Shown here piece after piece: positions 23,102 through 32,804 of a stretch of 64,000 bases of DNA (the stretch's first letter is position 1; each line of letters starts with the position of its first letter). The stretch comes from Endomychus coccineus. Taxonomy: Eukaryota > Arthropoda > Insecta > Coleoptera > Endomychidae. Location: positions 138,167,726-138,231,725 of the forward strand of contig OY294067.1 in the NCBI GenBank assembly GCA_958510875.1, in the 5' to 3' direction. Position numbers and translations under genes: made by a program. The notes beneath the pieces were generated by a model. It had not been told where the DNA came from and did no database searches. It saw nothing but the letters and a program-made list of their open reading frames with translations.

Positions 23102-24376
23102 TTAGGTTATTAATACATTGAAGAGATTACTGTAATACAAATCTAGTTGATCATTTAGGATCTTATTATCATACATCTTCATTCCTTTGAAAATTTCCAT
23201 TGACTCTAATACATTTAGTATTGAAATTTTATCTTGACTACGTAAAATTTGAACATTATTCAAATTAGGAAAGTTATGGCCTGTTTCTAAAATATGATTT
23301 GCAAATGAAGAATCGGTTTTATTATTCTTAAAGGAACGAAAATGTTCTTTATATCTAGCTGATATGTTACGGCAAGATCTACCTATGTAAAAACTATCAC
23401 ACTCTGAACAAGTTAGTTTATAAGCTCCGGGTCTTTTAAATTTGTCAGTTTTATCTTTCGCGTTGAACAGAATATGGGGTAATCTGTTTGGGGGTATAAA
23501 GCTGATGGTCAGGTTATGATGGGATAACATGTTTGCAATTTTTTCGCTTATAGGACCAAAATAAGTTAAAGAAACATATTTTAATGAGTTATCTTTGTAT
23601 TTTATAAAGGGATAAATGCTATTGTAAATAAATTTTTGTCTTTTCCTCTTTATTAATTTAGAAACTACTTGAGGACCGAAACCGTTATTTGTAGCAATTA
23701 CTTTATTTGTATCTAGTTCTTTACTAAGATTTTCTTGAGATAGGGGAAGGGAAAAGGCTCTATGTATCATTGAATGAGAAGCAGCTATTTTATGACTATA
23801 GGGGCTATGTGAAGAGGTACAAATTACTGTATCTGTGAAAGTAGGTTTTCTGTAAATGTCGAATGAGATACTATTATTATGATGTAATAATGTTAAGTCT
23901 AAGAAATTTATTTTGTGATCCTTTTCTGTCTCTGATGTGAATTTTATGTTGGGATGAATATTATTGATGAATGATAAGAAAACATCTAATTGTCTAGGTA
24001 TACCTTTAAAGAGGGCTAAAATATCGTCTACGTATCTGTTTTTTAGTTATGGCAGAACTCATTATAGTATCTTCTATGTGAGACATAAAAATATCTGCGA
24101 GAAGTGGACTTAATGGAGAACCCATAGCTAATCCGTTATTTTGAGTATAAAATGTGTTATTAAACTGACAGTAATGTTGACTGAGGCATAAATCAAATGC
24201 CTGTTCTATTTCTGATTTTATCAAAGGATTAATATGTGACTTTTCTAAGATATTTGTGATTAAATTTTGACATTCAATGGGAGGGATATTTGAAAACATA
24301 TTAGAAACATCAAAGGATACCAACATACCGGTGTTAGTTTTATTCATTATTTCGTTAAAATGATAAACTATCACAA
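23102..24376 (-). pseudogene. Penelope-like element: RT plus GIY-YIG endonuclease
   Basis: This is the best-preserved retroelement here. The first frame (24374-24006) has LVSFDVSNMFSNIP with the first catalytic Asp, FDLCLSQHYCQFNN and GLAMGSPLSPLLADIFMSH. A one-base shift then leads to the catalytic box RYVDDILALFKG near 24015-24040. The last frame (222 residues, 23770-23102) ends in a GIY-YIG nuclease: GAYKLTCSECDSFYIGRSCR, then ISARYKEHF and FANHILETGHNF. The nuclease fused after the RT identifies the Penelope group and makes the nick that primes reverse transcription. The 5' end is truncated near 24380. Few disablements suggest moderate age. Confidence 0.92.
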
Positions 24377-24384
24377 AGTAACGG

Positions 24385-25265
24385 CTTCCACAATTGAATT
24401 TACATATGTCATAATAACCTCAGTTTTTGTTAATAGAAATTTGAACAGTAGCTATAATTCGCCTGGTAATACATAGGTACTGTAGAAAATACAGAAAAAA
24501 TTGGATTTTACGAGGCAGTCGCGTTTTGATCTGCTCAATTGTAATAAGTCTCTGAAAAAAGTCATGAAAACAAAATATATATGAAGATGAATTAATCAAT
24601 CATTAGCGTTTTCCTAAAAAATGTACGCCTCGAAAATTTATTGTAACATCTTCGATGAATCAAATGAAACTAATGAAAAAGCCTGGATTCCTCATAATGG
24701 TGAATAATCAGGTATTTTCTCTATTTATTATACTCTTCGCGACAGAGACGGAAACTCCAGCTATTTCTAAAATCGTTAAGAAGTCCTAACCAAAAATTCT
24801 TATACCATAGTATTCTTCATCGAGTATTACACAATCTCGAAAAAATAAATAACGTATTCCACAATAATGTGACAATGTAAAATCTATCTACTATAGAAAT
24901 AAGTGTCATGAGGCGGTTTCAGCTGCTCTTGAGAGGGTGATTATTTCAACAGCATATACATAATACAGAAAATAAGAGCATCCAATGGAATAAACGAGGA
25001 CCGTCCTGGTTATTCGAGATTGCTAGGGGTAAAGGAGTAAAGCTACCATCTGTCGCAGTTCCTGACAGCAGTCCTAACGGTAATTAAATTTGCGGAATGT
25101 TGAGCTGAAAATTTTAGTCGAAAAATGTTTCTCACCGGATGCTGGTTTCCGTTAATTATCAATTTATTTATTGACAAATTGCGTCTTGAATTTTTATTTG
25201 AGATATTCAGCTCTGTGAAATATAAATTGAAGCAACACAGATTATACTGTCTAATCTAAATCGTG
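24385..25265. other. Unassigned stretch
   Basis: I see no conserved frame, RNA gene or repeat that I can support. Confidence 0.4.
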
Positions 25266-25269
25266 AAAT

Positions 25270-25540
25270 ATAACAAGCGCTGTTATACTGCAACCTTATG
25301 TTACAACCTGCAAGCGTCTACTTTTAGTATCTAGGCATTCATAAAGATGTACGTGAATAATTGATCTATGACGGGACCACTAATCACATATGTTCTTTGA
25401 TCTATTATCACAGTGGTTCAAATTTACAAAAGTATAAGACTGTGGAGGCATCAATGTATTCTAATTGGTTAACATGCTGGACCAGAAATATTGAAGATTA
25501 GAACTCCACATGCATGCTAACTCATCATGGTCCTAGTGTG
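25270..25540 (+). repeat. Degenerate tRNA-headed SINE-like copy
   Basis: The order GTGAATAATTGATC, TTCTTTGATCTATTATCACAG, CAAATTTACAAAAGTATAAG, AATTGGTTAACATGCTGGACC follows the upstream block and core of the 7.1 and 20 kb copies. The B box is lost. Confidence 0.55.
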
Positions 25541-25985
25541 AAGGATTTTCGTAATATTACAGCTATTGATGACAGGTAACTAAACGTTTCTAATATTATA
25601 CCCCAGCATTATACGGTATAAACCAATACATAAAATATGAATGGACACAGCATCATTCATGAGGTGCTAAAGTGAAGGTGGGTACACTGTTTGCCACCAG
25701 CTTCAAAACAGCGTGTGTCCATATATTTTGCTTAGAATAAAACTAAGAGTAGTTAGAGACTCGTAACTTCATGTAAACAACTGTATCTACTTTAGTTTAT
25801 AGTCAATGGTATAAACCAACATGCACACTGACGTATGCGCAAACAACAATGAACGATTTGTCTGCACTTATATTGTCTATATTTAGTGTAAAGTGCGTAT
25901 AGCGTTTAATGCTCACTGGAGCAAGCTATCAATCACTCAATACATATTATATAGATATATGTTCGAGTCTCACCTTTGGTTTTGG
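25541..25985. other. Unassigned stretch
   Basis: AT-rich to mixed composition with no coding frame. TATAAACC and GTATAAACCAAC motifs occur twice (about 25617 and 25809) without other support for a promoter. Confidence 0.35.
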
Positions 25986-25989
25986 TCTC

Positions 25990-26090
25990 ACATTTTAGGT
26001 ATATTTATCTTAATAATGCTATGTTAAACAGTTTGAATGATCTTAATGATATGAAAAATTTAATCTACCTATATCTCTTAATATTGGATT
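25990..26090 (+). repeat. SINE-like tail fragment
   Basis: TATTTATCTTAATAATGCTA, TGTTAAACAGTTTGAATGAT and TTTAATCTACCTATATCTCTTA align with the diverged tail of the tRNA-headed family. Confidence 0.5.
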
Positions 26091-26274
26091 TGATTTAGTG
26101 TGACGTCACAATGGAATATTTCAATGTCGTAGATTCAGATTCGTATTTTATACCATCGTCGAATTGTTCCACGCGTAGTTTAATGTGCTAAATCTGTATA
26201 CTTGAATTAAACAGATACGATGATTCAATTGGATGTATTAAATGTGTGAAATCGTTCCATCTTGATGTGCTAAG

Positions 26275-26715
26275 ATGAAACAAATCAAAAAATGGGTATG
26301 TAATCAATGCCAAAAAAACAGAACCGAAACAGAAAATGTATGTACTCAATCAAATCTATTGTATAGTCAATCAGAAATATTGAAACAAATAGTGATTATA
26401 AAAGAGATAAATAAAACACATTATTTGAAATGCGAGAACAACTTGATTCTAAATTAAATAAACTTACTCAAATAGTAATCCAACTAAGTCATCAAATCAC
26501 ATACCTAGTAAAGCAAGTAGCTGAATTAACAAAAAAAGATAAAACACAGAAACAAAAAACAAATAATGCACAGAAGGAATCGCGTGTAGCTAACAATAGG
26601 AAAAACCCGAATGTAAATCTAAATGGCGGAATATATGCAAAGTGCATATATTTGCATATTTTGCATATTTTTACAAATTTCATAAAAAATTGCATATTTC
26701 GGCAAAAATAAAATT
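26275..26715 (+). pseudogene. LINE ORF1-like fragment with zinc-binding start and coiled coil
   Basis: The first frame starts MKQIKKWVCNQCQK (a C-x2-C pair) and continues with a polar helix. After a frame change the second reads LDSKLNKLTQIVIQLSHQIT and YLVKQVAELTKKDK, with hydrophobic residues spaced as in a coiled coil, then a Lys/Gln/Asn-rich tail. This architecture fits the nucleic-acid-binding ORF1 of CR1/Daphne-type LINEs. A gag-like protein is the alternative. The frame is interrupted near 26450. Confidence 0.45.
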
Positions 26716-27230
26716 TATGTGCATATTTTTATGTTTTTCGTTTTATCAAAAGTGCGACCCTTGCAGATGATTGAAATAATTTAAAAGGTGGGTAGGATTT
26801 ATTATTATATGGTTCATGGACCCATTTCATTATTATATAGTTCATTGCCGGCATTTATTGGATGTTTAGGAATTTTCAAGTAATCAGCTTGCCCAATTCA
26901 CCGGACAGAAACAAGACAAGAAGGTTCACTTGGAGCTCCACCCCTAATGTTATCTATTTCGCTGGCACACTTAAATAATCCCTGGTGGTGCCAAGTCGTG
27001 TTCGGTGGTAGTAAGTATTGTCACAGAAACTTCTGTAAATCGATAACGAGGAAGCCGTTGGTGACATTTTTGGGCGGATTGGCCCAACCGTTTTGGAGTT
27101 ATCTCCCCAAATCGAAGTTAATTTGCCCAAACTGGGGCAAGTAATTTCATCGCTTCTGCCTCATTGAAAGGAAAGTGTGGAATGGTTTTCGTTACCGCAC
27201 CCTCTTCCGTTACCTACCCCTGAGCAAAAA
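26630..27230. other. Short GCATAT-rich patch and Gypsy leader region
   Basis: TTTGCATATTTTGCATATTT and related GCATAT repeats lie at about 26635-26735. Beyond about 26880 the composition becomes G+C-richer and leads into gag, so this probably holds the element's untranslated leader. I could not delimit a 5' LTR or a tRNA primer-binding site. Confidence 0.35.
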
Positions 27231-27270
27231 TAATTTATTTTGGGGTTGAAAATTTTGATTTTGAAATTGA

Positions 27271-28800
27271 TTGAATAAAATGGAGTTCCCAACGTGCACT
27301 GGTGCTATACCGCAGCCTGCGCCTACCAGTATGGAAGAAATGGTAGCTCAATTTGACGAAATGGCGCGATTCTGCTCTAATAGCGAGGATAGCCAGACTG
27401 AAGCTACCGAAGTTGATTTGAAAGTCAACTGGATCCATTTCTTGAAGAGGGAACAACTTCAGGAAGTGTTGGCCAATCATGACATTGACCATAATGGATC
27501 CACCGAAGACTTACGCCGTAGGTGCGTAAAGGGGGTCCGTAAAGGAATAATACGTCCTCCGCGTGGAATGTTGGAAGAGATTGCCAGTACCATGGCATCG
27601 CTAACCAAGGCATTGACAGCCGAAGTGGTACTAAACACAACACCGCCGTTTAGTCCTTCGGGTGTTCAGTCAAGACCGGCAATAAGAAGCACACCGAGGA
27701 TACAGCCGTCGTATTGGTCAACTACGTCCACTACAAATACAGTGACATATACGAACACGGTGGTAACGATGACACCACCAATTCAAACGCCGATCTATTC
27801 TTCCCCGCCGAATCCTATGAACTATCAGAGCTTTAGGACCACGTCGTCAGATGTGGCACCGGCGTGGATGCAAGGACCGACCGTTCCGCAAGCACCGACC
27901 ATTCCGCAATTACCATTTGTTCCGCAAGCCCCTAAGGTTCCTCATGTACCAAATGTTCCGCAAGCACCTGTCCACTATGTTCCGGTTACTATTATTCCGC
28001 AAGGGTACAATATTCCGTTCAGTCATGTTCAGCAGGTGCCTGGATATAGTTATTCAGCTCCGGGTAGTGCTCCGCGTTTAAATCAATACCGAATCCAATT
28101 CAATGGAACGTCAGATCCTGCTACAATCCTGGAACGGCTAGATGAGATAGCAATGCAGCTAAATACACCGAAAGACTCCTTATTGTTATCATTACCGGAA
28201 GTTTTGGATGGAACCGCCCTATTATGGTATCGGAATAATCGTAGCCGCTGGGCTACGTTTGCCGATTTCCAACGAGACTTTACCCTATTTTTCATGGATG
28301 CTAATTACAACATTGATCTGGAAGTGCAGATCAGCCGCAGGCATCAACGCATGAATGAAACGGCCGCTGCATATGTTGTAGATATGCAAACACTGATCAG
28401 GAGACATGGTGCAATGGCCGCATAACGGGAATTGTTCTGGTTGCACCGAAATTTATTGCCGGAGCATAGGCAATTTATTCGACAAGGGACTTTTAACGAC
28501 GTGCCGTCGTTAATGTTACAGGCCAAGGAGTTTGAGAATCTGCAGGCTGAGCAGAAACTCATGCAGAAGAGGATATATCCAGTGAGGGCACAAATTCCAA
28601 GTCCAACAGCAAGGATTATGGAACCGTCAGCGCCGAGTAGGCAACCTGCATTTGAACCGTCATCGCCAGTCAAGTCCGGGATACCAAATGTTCCTGAACA
28701 GGATTGTGGTCTCCGCGGCCACTTCAGACTGGGCATAGGAAAAATAATTGTCGGAATCCGCCGAAATTATTTTGCTCGAGATGTCGCCGCCCAGGGATAA
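27271..28800 (+). pseudogene. Ty3/Gypsy-type gag with one in-frame stop
   Basis: A 384-codon frame ends at a TAA (28423), but the same frame continues open and homologous to 28800. Near residues 45-85 is a SAP-like helix pair (LKREQLQEVLANHDIDHNGS...LRRR). A proline-rich linker follows with VPQAP repeats (residues about 205-245). Then comes the capsid domain of the Retrotrans_gag family: FNGTSDPATILERLDEIA, ALLWYRNNRSRWATFADFQR, QRMNETAAAYVVDMQTLIRR. Codons 1-384 are uninterrupted and G+C-richer than the surroundings, so this is one of the younger elements here. Gag would form the particle that packages element RNA. Confidence 0.88.
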
Positions 28801-29150
28801 TGTCGCGTGATCGTCAGTTTCCGGGACAGGGAAATAATAAGTCATATGAACCGTTCGATTCTATTGAGATAGTGCTAGACGAAGCACTGCAAAATATGAT
28901 GGATCCGTCGTTTGAGTGTCTCCAGAGTATGTCAGTCCTTTCCATAGATTCCGCACCAAGTCCCGATCCTTTGGAAATACAATCCTCACCGACCACACGG
29001 CACATCTGGATGATCAACCGAAAACAACCATGTTGGATGTCTCATCATCTCCGCCGAAACTGGAAGAGGCAGAGTCCGAGCAAGTCCAAGCTAAGAAAAC
29101 CCCGACGCACCTGGAACCGATCTACCTACCCGTCCAGTTCCAAAAAAGAG
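28690..29150 (+). pseudogene. Gag C-terminal region with degraded zinc knuckles
   Basis: After a frame shift near 28690-28735, translation gives GHRKNNCRNPP then FCSRCRRPGIMSRD. These are remnants of two CCHC knuckles. The first keeps only its GH....C half. The second keeps the C-x2-C pair but has lost its His and last Cys. Further frames give EALQNMMDPSFECLQ and SSPPKLEEAESEQ without recognised domains. Protease and pol do not follow. Confidence 0.65.
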
Positions 29151-29444
29151 GACATCCTCAAGTTTCCGAAGAAGAGGTTCAGTTTTCCATTCCGAAGAAA
29201 AAGAAGTTTCCGTTCCAAAGAAGACATCCTCAAGTTTCCGAAGAAGAGGTTCAGTTTTCCATTCCGAAGAAGAAGAAGTTTCCGTTCCAAAGAAGAAGAC
29301 ATCCTCAAGTTTCCGAAGAAGAGGTTCAGTTTTCCATTCCGAATAAGAAGAAGTTTCCGTTCCAAAGAAGAAGACATCCTCAAGTTTCCGAAGAAGAGGT
29401 TCAGTTTTCCATTCGGAAGAAGAAGAAGTTTCCATTCTGAAGGA
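29151..29444 (+). repeat. Coding-type minisatellite, 72-75 bp unit, four copies
   Basis: Units start with GACATCCTCAAGTTTCCGAA at 29151, 29223, 29298 and 29373. Spacing is in multiples of three, and the plus frame stays open: HPQVSEEEVQFSIPKKKKFP then FQRR. Acidic and Lys-rich blocks alternate around an FPF motif. Units are nearly identical. The array lies directly downstream of gag and in line with it. Confidence 0.95.
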
Positions 29445-30180
29445 GATGTCAAGTTTTCCGTTCCCAAGTTTGTGTTTCCGTTCCGAAGAAGAAGAAGTTG
29501 TTAGTTTCCCGATCCGCGGAAGAAGTCAAGTTTTTCCGTTTGAAGAAGAAGTTTTTGTGTTTCCGTTCCGAGAAAGATGTTTTTCGAGTTCTTCCATTCC
29601 GAAGAGGAAGTCAAGTTTTGAGTTTGTCCGTCCCGAAGAAGAGGTCAAGCTTTCCGTTCCGAAGAAGTTTCAAGTTTGACCGTCCCGAAGAAGCATTCAA
29701 GTTTTCCAGTCCGAAGCAGTTTTTAGTTTTCCGTGCTGATGAAGCAGAAGTTTTAAGTTCCATTCCGAAGAAGAAGAAGTTTTACGTTTTTCCGTTTTGA
29801 AGAAGAAGTTTTGTTTTCCGAAGCAGAAGAAGTTTCGTGTTTGTCCGTTTCGAAGAAGAAGTTCCGTTTCGAAGAAGATGTCAAGTTTTCCGTTCCCAAG
29901 TTTATGTTCCCGTTCCGAAGAAGAAGAGGTAGTCCGTTTTCCGATCCGCAGAAGATTTCAAGCTTTCCGTTCTGGCGGAGAAATCAAGCTTTTCCATTTT
30001 GAAGAAGAAGTCTTGTGTTTCCGTTCCGAAGAAGATGTTTTGAGTTTTTTTTTCCATTCCGAAGAAATTTTAAGTTTTCCGTTCTGAGGAAGAAGTCAAG
30101 TTTTCCCGTTTTGAAGAAGATGTTCTGAGTTTTCCCATTCCGAAGAAGAAGTGCAGTTCTCCGTTCCGCAGAAGAATTTT
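29445..30180 (+). repeat. Degenerate extension of the minisatellite with 432-bp higher-order copy
   Basis: Interspersed GTTTCCGTTCCGAAGAAG motifs fill the stretch in irregular spacing. A larger block beginning GATGTCAAGTTTTCCGTTCC occurs at 29445 and again at 29877 (period 432) with the same inner order. All three plus frames are broken repeatedly, so coding capacity has been lost. Confidence 0.85.
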
Positions 30181-30559
30181 ATATTCCAAGTAAGATATTG
30201 CTACCCTGCGATGTTACCGACAAAGGAGATTTAAATTTTAACGTCAGGTTAGGGTATCTTACCTTTGTATTAGATTTTTTTTCGTATGAATTCTCAGATG
30301 AGAATTGAAAAATGGAAGAATCAGATTCTTTCATTTTTAACCGAACGAAGCTTAAATTCTGAAATATCATTTTATTCTAAATCAGGCAATAAATACGGAT
30401 GTTACATGTAATCTCAGTTTGAACAGTTCATTATTTCAATAGATATGAATGAATTCCGAATGTGTATTCCGCGATTGCCACTTTTCTAAATCTCCGTAAT
30501 TTCGAATAAGTGTAATTATTCAAATAGATGAATCATATTCATGCCCGTTTAAAATTGCA
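30181..30559. other. Unassigned stretch between minisatellite and LTR-like block
   Basis: I found no conserved frame. There is no trace of protease, RT, RNase H or integrase. Confidence 0.45.
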
Positions 30560-31100
30560 TTCCATTCCGATAAAATATGTTGCAAAAACAGCGGTCTGGC
30601 CAAGTTAACGCAACAAACTTTGTGCAACCTTATCTATAAAAAGGGCGAACAGCCAAAAAACTCCGATAACACTTGCTTACTCCGCCGAAAGGAAATACCA
30701 AGATATCATGTGCGCGAATTTTAGATCTAAAAAGTAGCGTCACTTTTGAGCATTGTTCGGGGCATAAGTAAAAACCCTTGGCACAAAATAAGGAATCGGT
30801 GGAGCAGACCGGTCCAGAACCTCGGAAAACATATAAAAGCCGTGACAGACAAAAGATCGCTCTCTTTTGTGATTTCAATTTTCAATCAGTGCAGTTGCTT
30901 TTTGGTGATTTTGATTTTCCAATAATACCGTTGAAGTGTGATCATATAAGAATCGAAGTAAATTAAAATCAGAGTTTAAGTCAAAATTAAACTGTGAATT
31001 AACAATAGTTTTCCGTTCAAGTGAACTGTTACATAAGGTAATTGATAGCAAATAAAATTATATTTTTGGACATTACGATATATTGATTTCCATAATTTTG
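30560..31100 (+). promoter_or_regulatory. LTR-like block with TATA boxes and polyadenylation signal
   Basis: A TATAAAAAG at 30635 and an ATATAAAAGC at 30831 precede a region ending in AATAAAATTA (AATAAA at 31051). A core promoter followed about 220 bp later by a polyadenylation signal is the arrangement of U3-R-U5. Its position downstream of gag suggests the 3' LTR of the Gypsy element. I could not find a matching 5' copy or TG...CA boundaries, so the limits are approximate. Confidence 0.45.
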
Positions 31101-31169
31101 TGATTTGTAACCGTTTGTATGAGTTCCGTAGTATTCAGTAATTTGAATAGTAATATTTGAGTTTATTCT

Positions 31170-32048
31170 TCAAATAGTCGACAGAAAATTTGATTTTGAG
31201 AAAAAAGTTCCTATTAACATATATGCACAGACGCTTAGTTTTTGAGATACAGGGTGTTGAAATTGATAGAAAAATTAATTTTTTGCAAATATCTCCGAAA
31301 CCGTTTATCGCACGTTCTCTGTGCGCTGCTGCAAGCATTTCCTACTCATAGTAAGCTATGTATTGTGTTATACAAATTTTTTTTGTAGTCATGATCGATG
31401 AAGATTTTGAAGGGGTAGTGAGTGTTTTTCTCCCCAACTTCTACGCCACTGAAAAAAGTACGGTTTTGAGACAACCATTTGAACCGCCAATGTTTTCTAC
31501 ACAAAATAGGTCCTCATAAGCTCTAAAGTTGACCGTTTCGAGAAAAATCAACTTTTATATTGAAAAACATGGTCAATTTTTTGGTTTTGTTACTTGTTCT
31601 AACGTTTGAATAAATTTTGTTTAATTAGTAAGAATTGACCATGTTTTTCAACATAAAAGTTGATTTTTCTCGGAAACGGTCAATTTTAGAGCTTATAACC
31701 AAGGGCACTTTTTTTGTGAGAAAACATTGGCGATTCAAACGGTTGTCTCAAAACTGTATTTTTTCTATTGGCGTAGAAGTTGGGGAGATAAAGACCCACT
31801 ATCCTTTCAAAATCTTCACCAATCATGACATAAAAAAAAATTTTCTCCACACAGAACATAGCTCACTATGAGTAGAATATGCTTCCGAAAGCTGTTCTCT
31901 ATGCGATGAACGGTTCTGGAGATATTTGCAAAAAATGAAATTTGTTTTTCAATTTCAACACCCTGTATCTCAAATACTAAGCGTCTGTGCATATATGTTG
32001 ATAGGAACTTTTTTCTCTAAATCAAATTTTGTATCGACTGTTGAAGTT
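31170..32048. mobile_element. Foldback-like element with arms of about 410 bp
   Basis: The left arm (31170-31580) and right arm (31632-32048) are diverged reverse complements. Matching pairs include TATATGCACAGACGCTTAG/CTAAGCGTCTGTGCATATAT, GAGATACAGGGTGTTGAAAT/ATTTCAACACCCTGTATCTC, CTCCCCAACTTCTACGCC/GGCGTAGAAGTTGGGGAG and AAAAACATGGTCAATT/AATTGACCATGTTTTT. The loop is about 50 bp. No transposase lies inside. The arms differ at many sites, so it is older than the 11 kb foldback. A CACCCTATATAG motif just outside the right arm may mark an outer end. Confidence 0.85.
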
Positions 32049-32122
32049 CTGCTACTGAAACCTAGGACACCCTATATAGTCGATAACTACACGCCCACGC
32101 CATTGTTGTTTACCGGACGAGT

Positions 32123-32650
32123 CTAATTTCTTTGGGACCAAATTGGACTGCACCAAGGAGAATTACTATGTCTTATGATGTTTTGGTCTAACATTTCCTT
32201 CATTGATCTCTCAACTTCCTGTTTGTGAACGTATGGATATCTACAGGATTTTGTGTATACAGGTGTTTCGTCGGTTGTTTCAATACGGTGTTTAATTGTA
32301 TTCGTAAATGTTGAAGGTGAATGTTCTCGATGGAAAATATCCGAATATTCTTTACATAAGTTCAGAATCTTCACTTTTTCTTCATCATTCAAGTAGCTGG
32401 TGTGAATTTTGGTTAAATCTAATTTAGTATGCTTTGATGATTCATCGAAGCTGTTCAAATTAATGTTTGAAATTTCTTTCCTATCGATTTGAATTCGCAC
32501 GTGAAGTGAAGTATTCAAATAATTGTGTAGTGTGTACAGAGTGTGTATGTTTGAACGACTGGGGCGTCTTTGGTATATTTGTGCACGCTGTGTCAACCCG
32601 GAAATATGAGTATATTCCAGACGACCAAACCACCAACGGCTTGTGCACAC
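32123..32650 (-). pseudogene. Ty3/Gypsy pol fragment (start of reverse transcriptase)
   Basis: The last 100 residues read EEKVKILNLCKEYSDIFHRE, TNTIKHRIETTDETPVYTKS, RYPYVHKQEVERSMKEMLDQ, NIIRHSNSPWCSPIW. This is the entry of the RT in 412/mdg1-type Gypsy elements (the ....P.y.r.YR.P......v..qi..mL..GIIr.S.SPw.SPiW block). The frame stops at WSQRN just where the palm should begin, so everything 3' is gone. It lies opposite in strand to the gag at 27.3 kb and need not belong to it. Confidence 0.85.
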
Positions 32651-32804
32651 TGTGTCAACCCAGAAGTATAATCTGGGGTGGTTGTGTGATTGAGAATCGT
32701 AATGATTCCATTAATACTATGAGAAGTCCTCGGCCGTAGATATAGGAGTTATTGCAGATAAGATAGTTAGGACTTGTGCACGCTGTGTCAACCCAGAAGT
32801 ATAA
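32579..32804. repeat. Three direct copies of a 30-bp motif
   Basis: TTGTGCACGCTGTGTCAACC followed by C(A/G)GAA(G/A)TAT occurs at 32579, 32641 and 32774, with only one or two differences. Spacing is irregular (62 and 133 bp). It may be LTR or leader sequence of the neighbouring Gypsy fragment. Confidence 0.85.

Noticed and set aside
27851..28081. Arg/Phe-rich alternative frame within gag
   Set aside because: It is an out-of-frame reading of the proline-rich repeat linker of gag.
29091..29467. Long minus-strand frames in the minisatellite
   Set aside because: They are mirror images of the repeat, whose unit length is a multiple of three. The plus frame continues from gag and is the likelier ancestral one.
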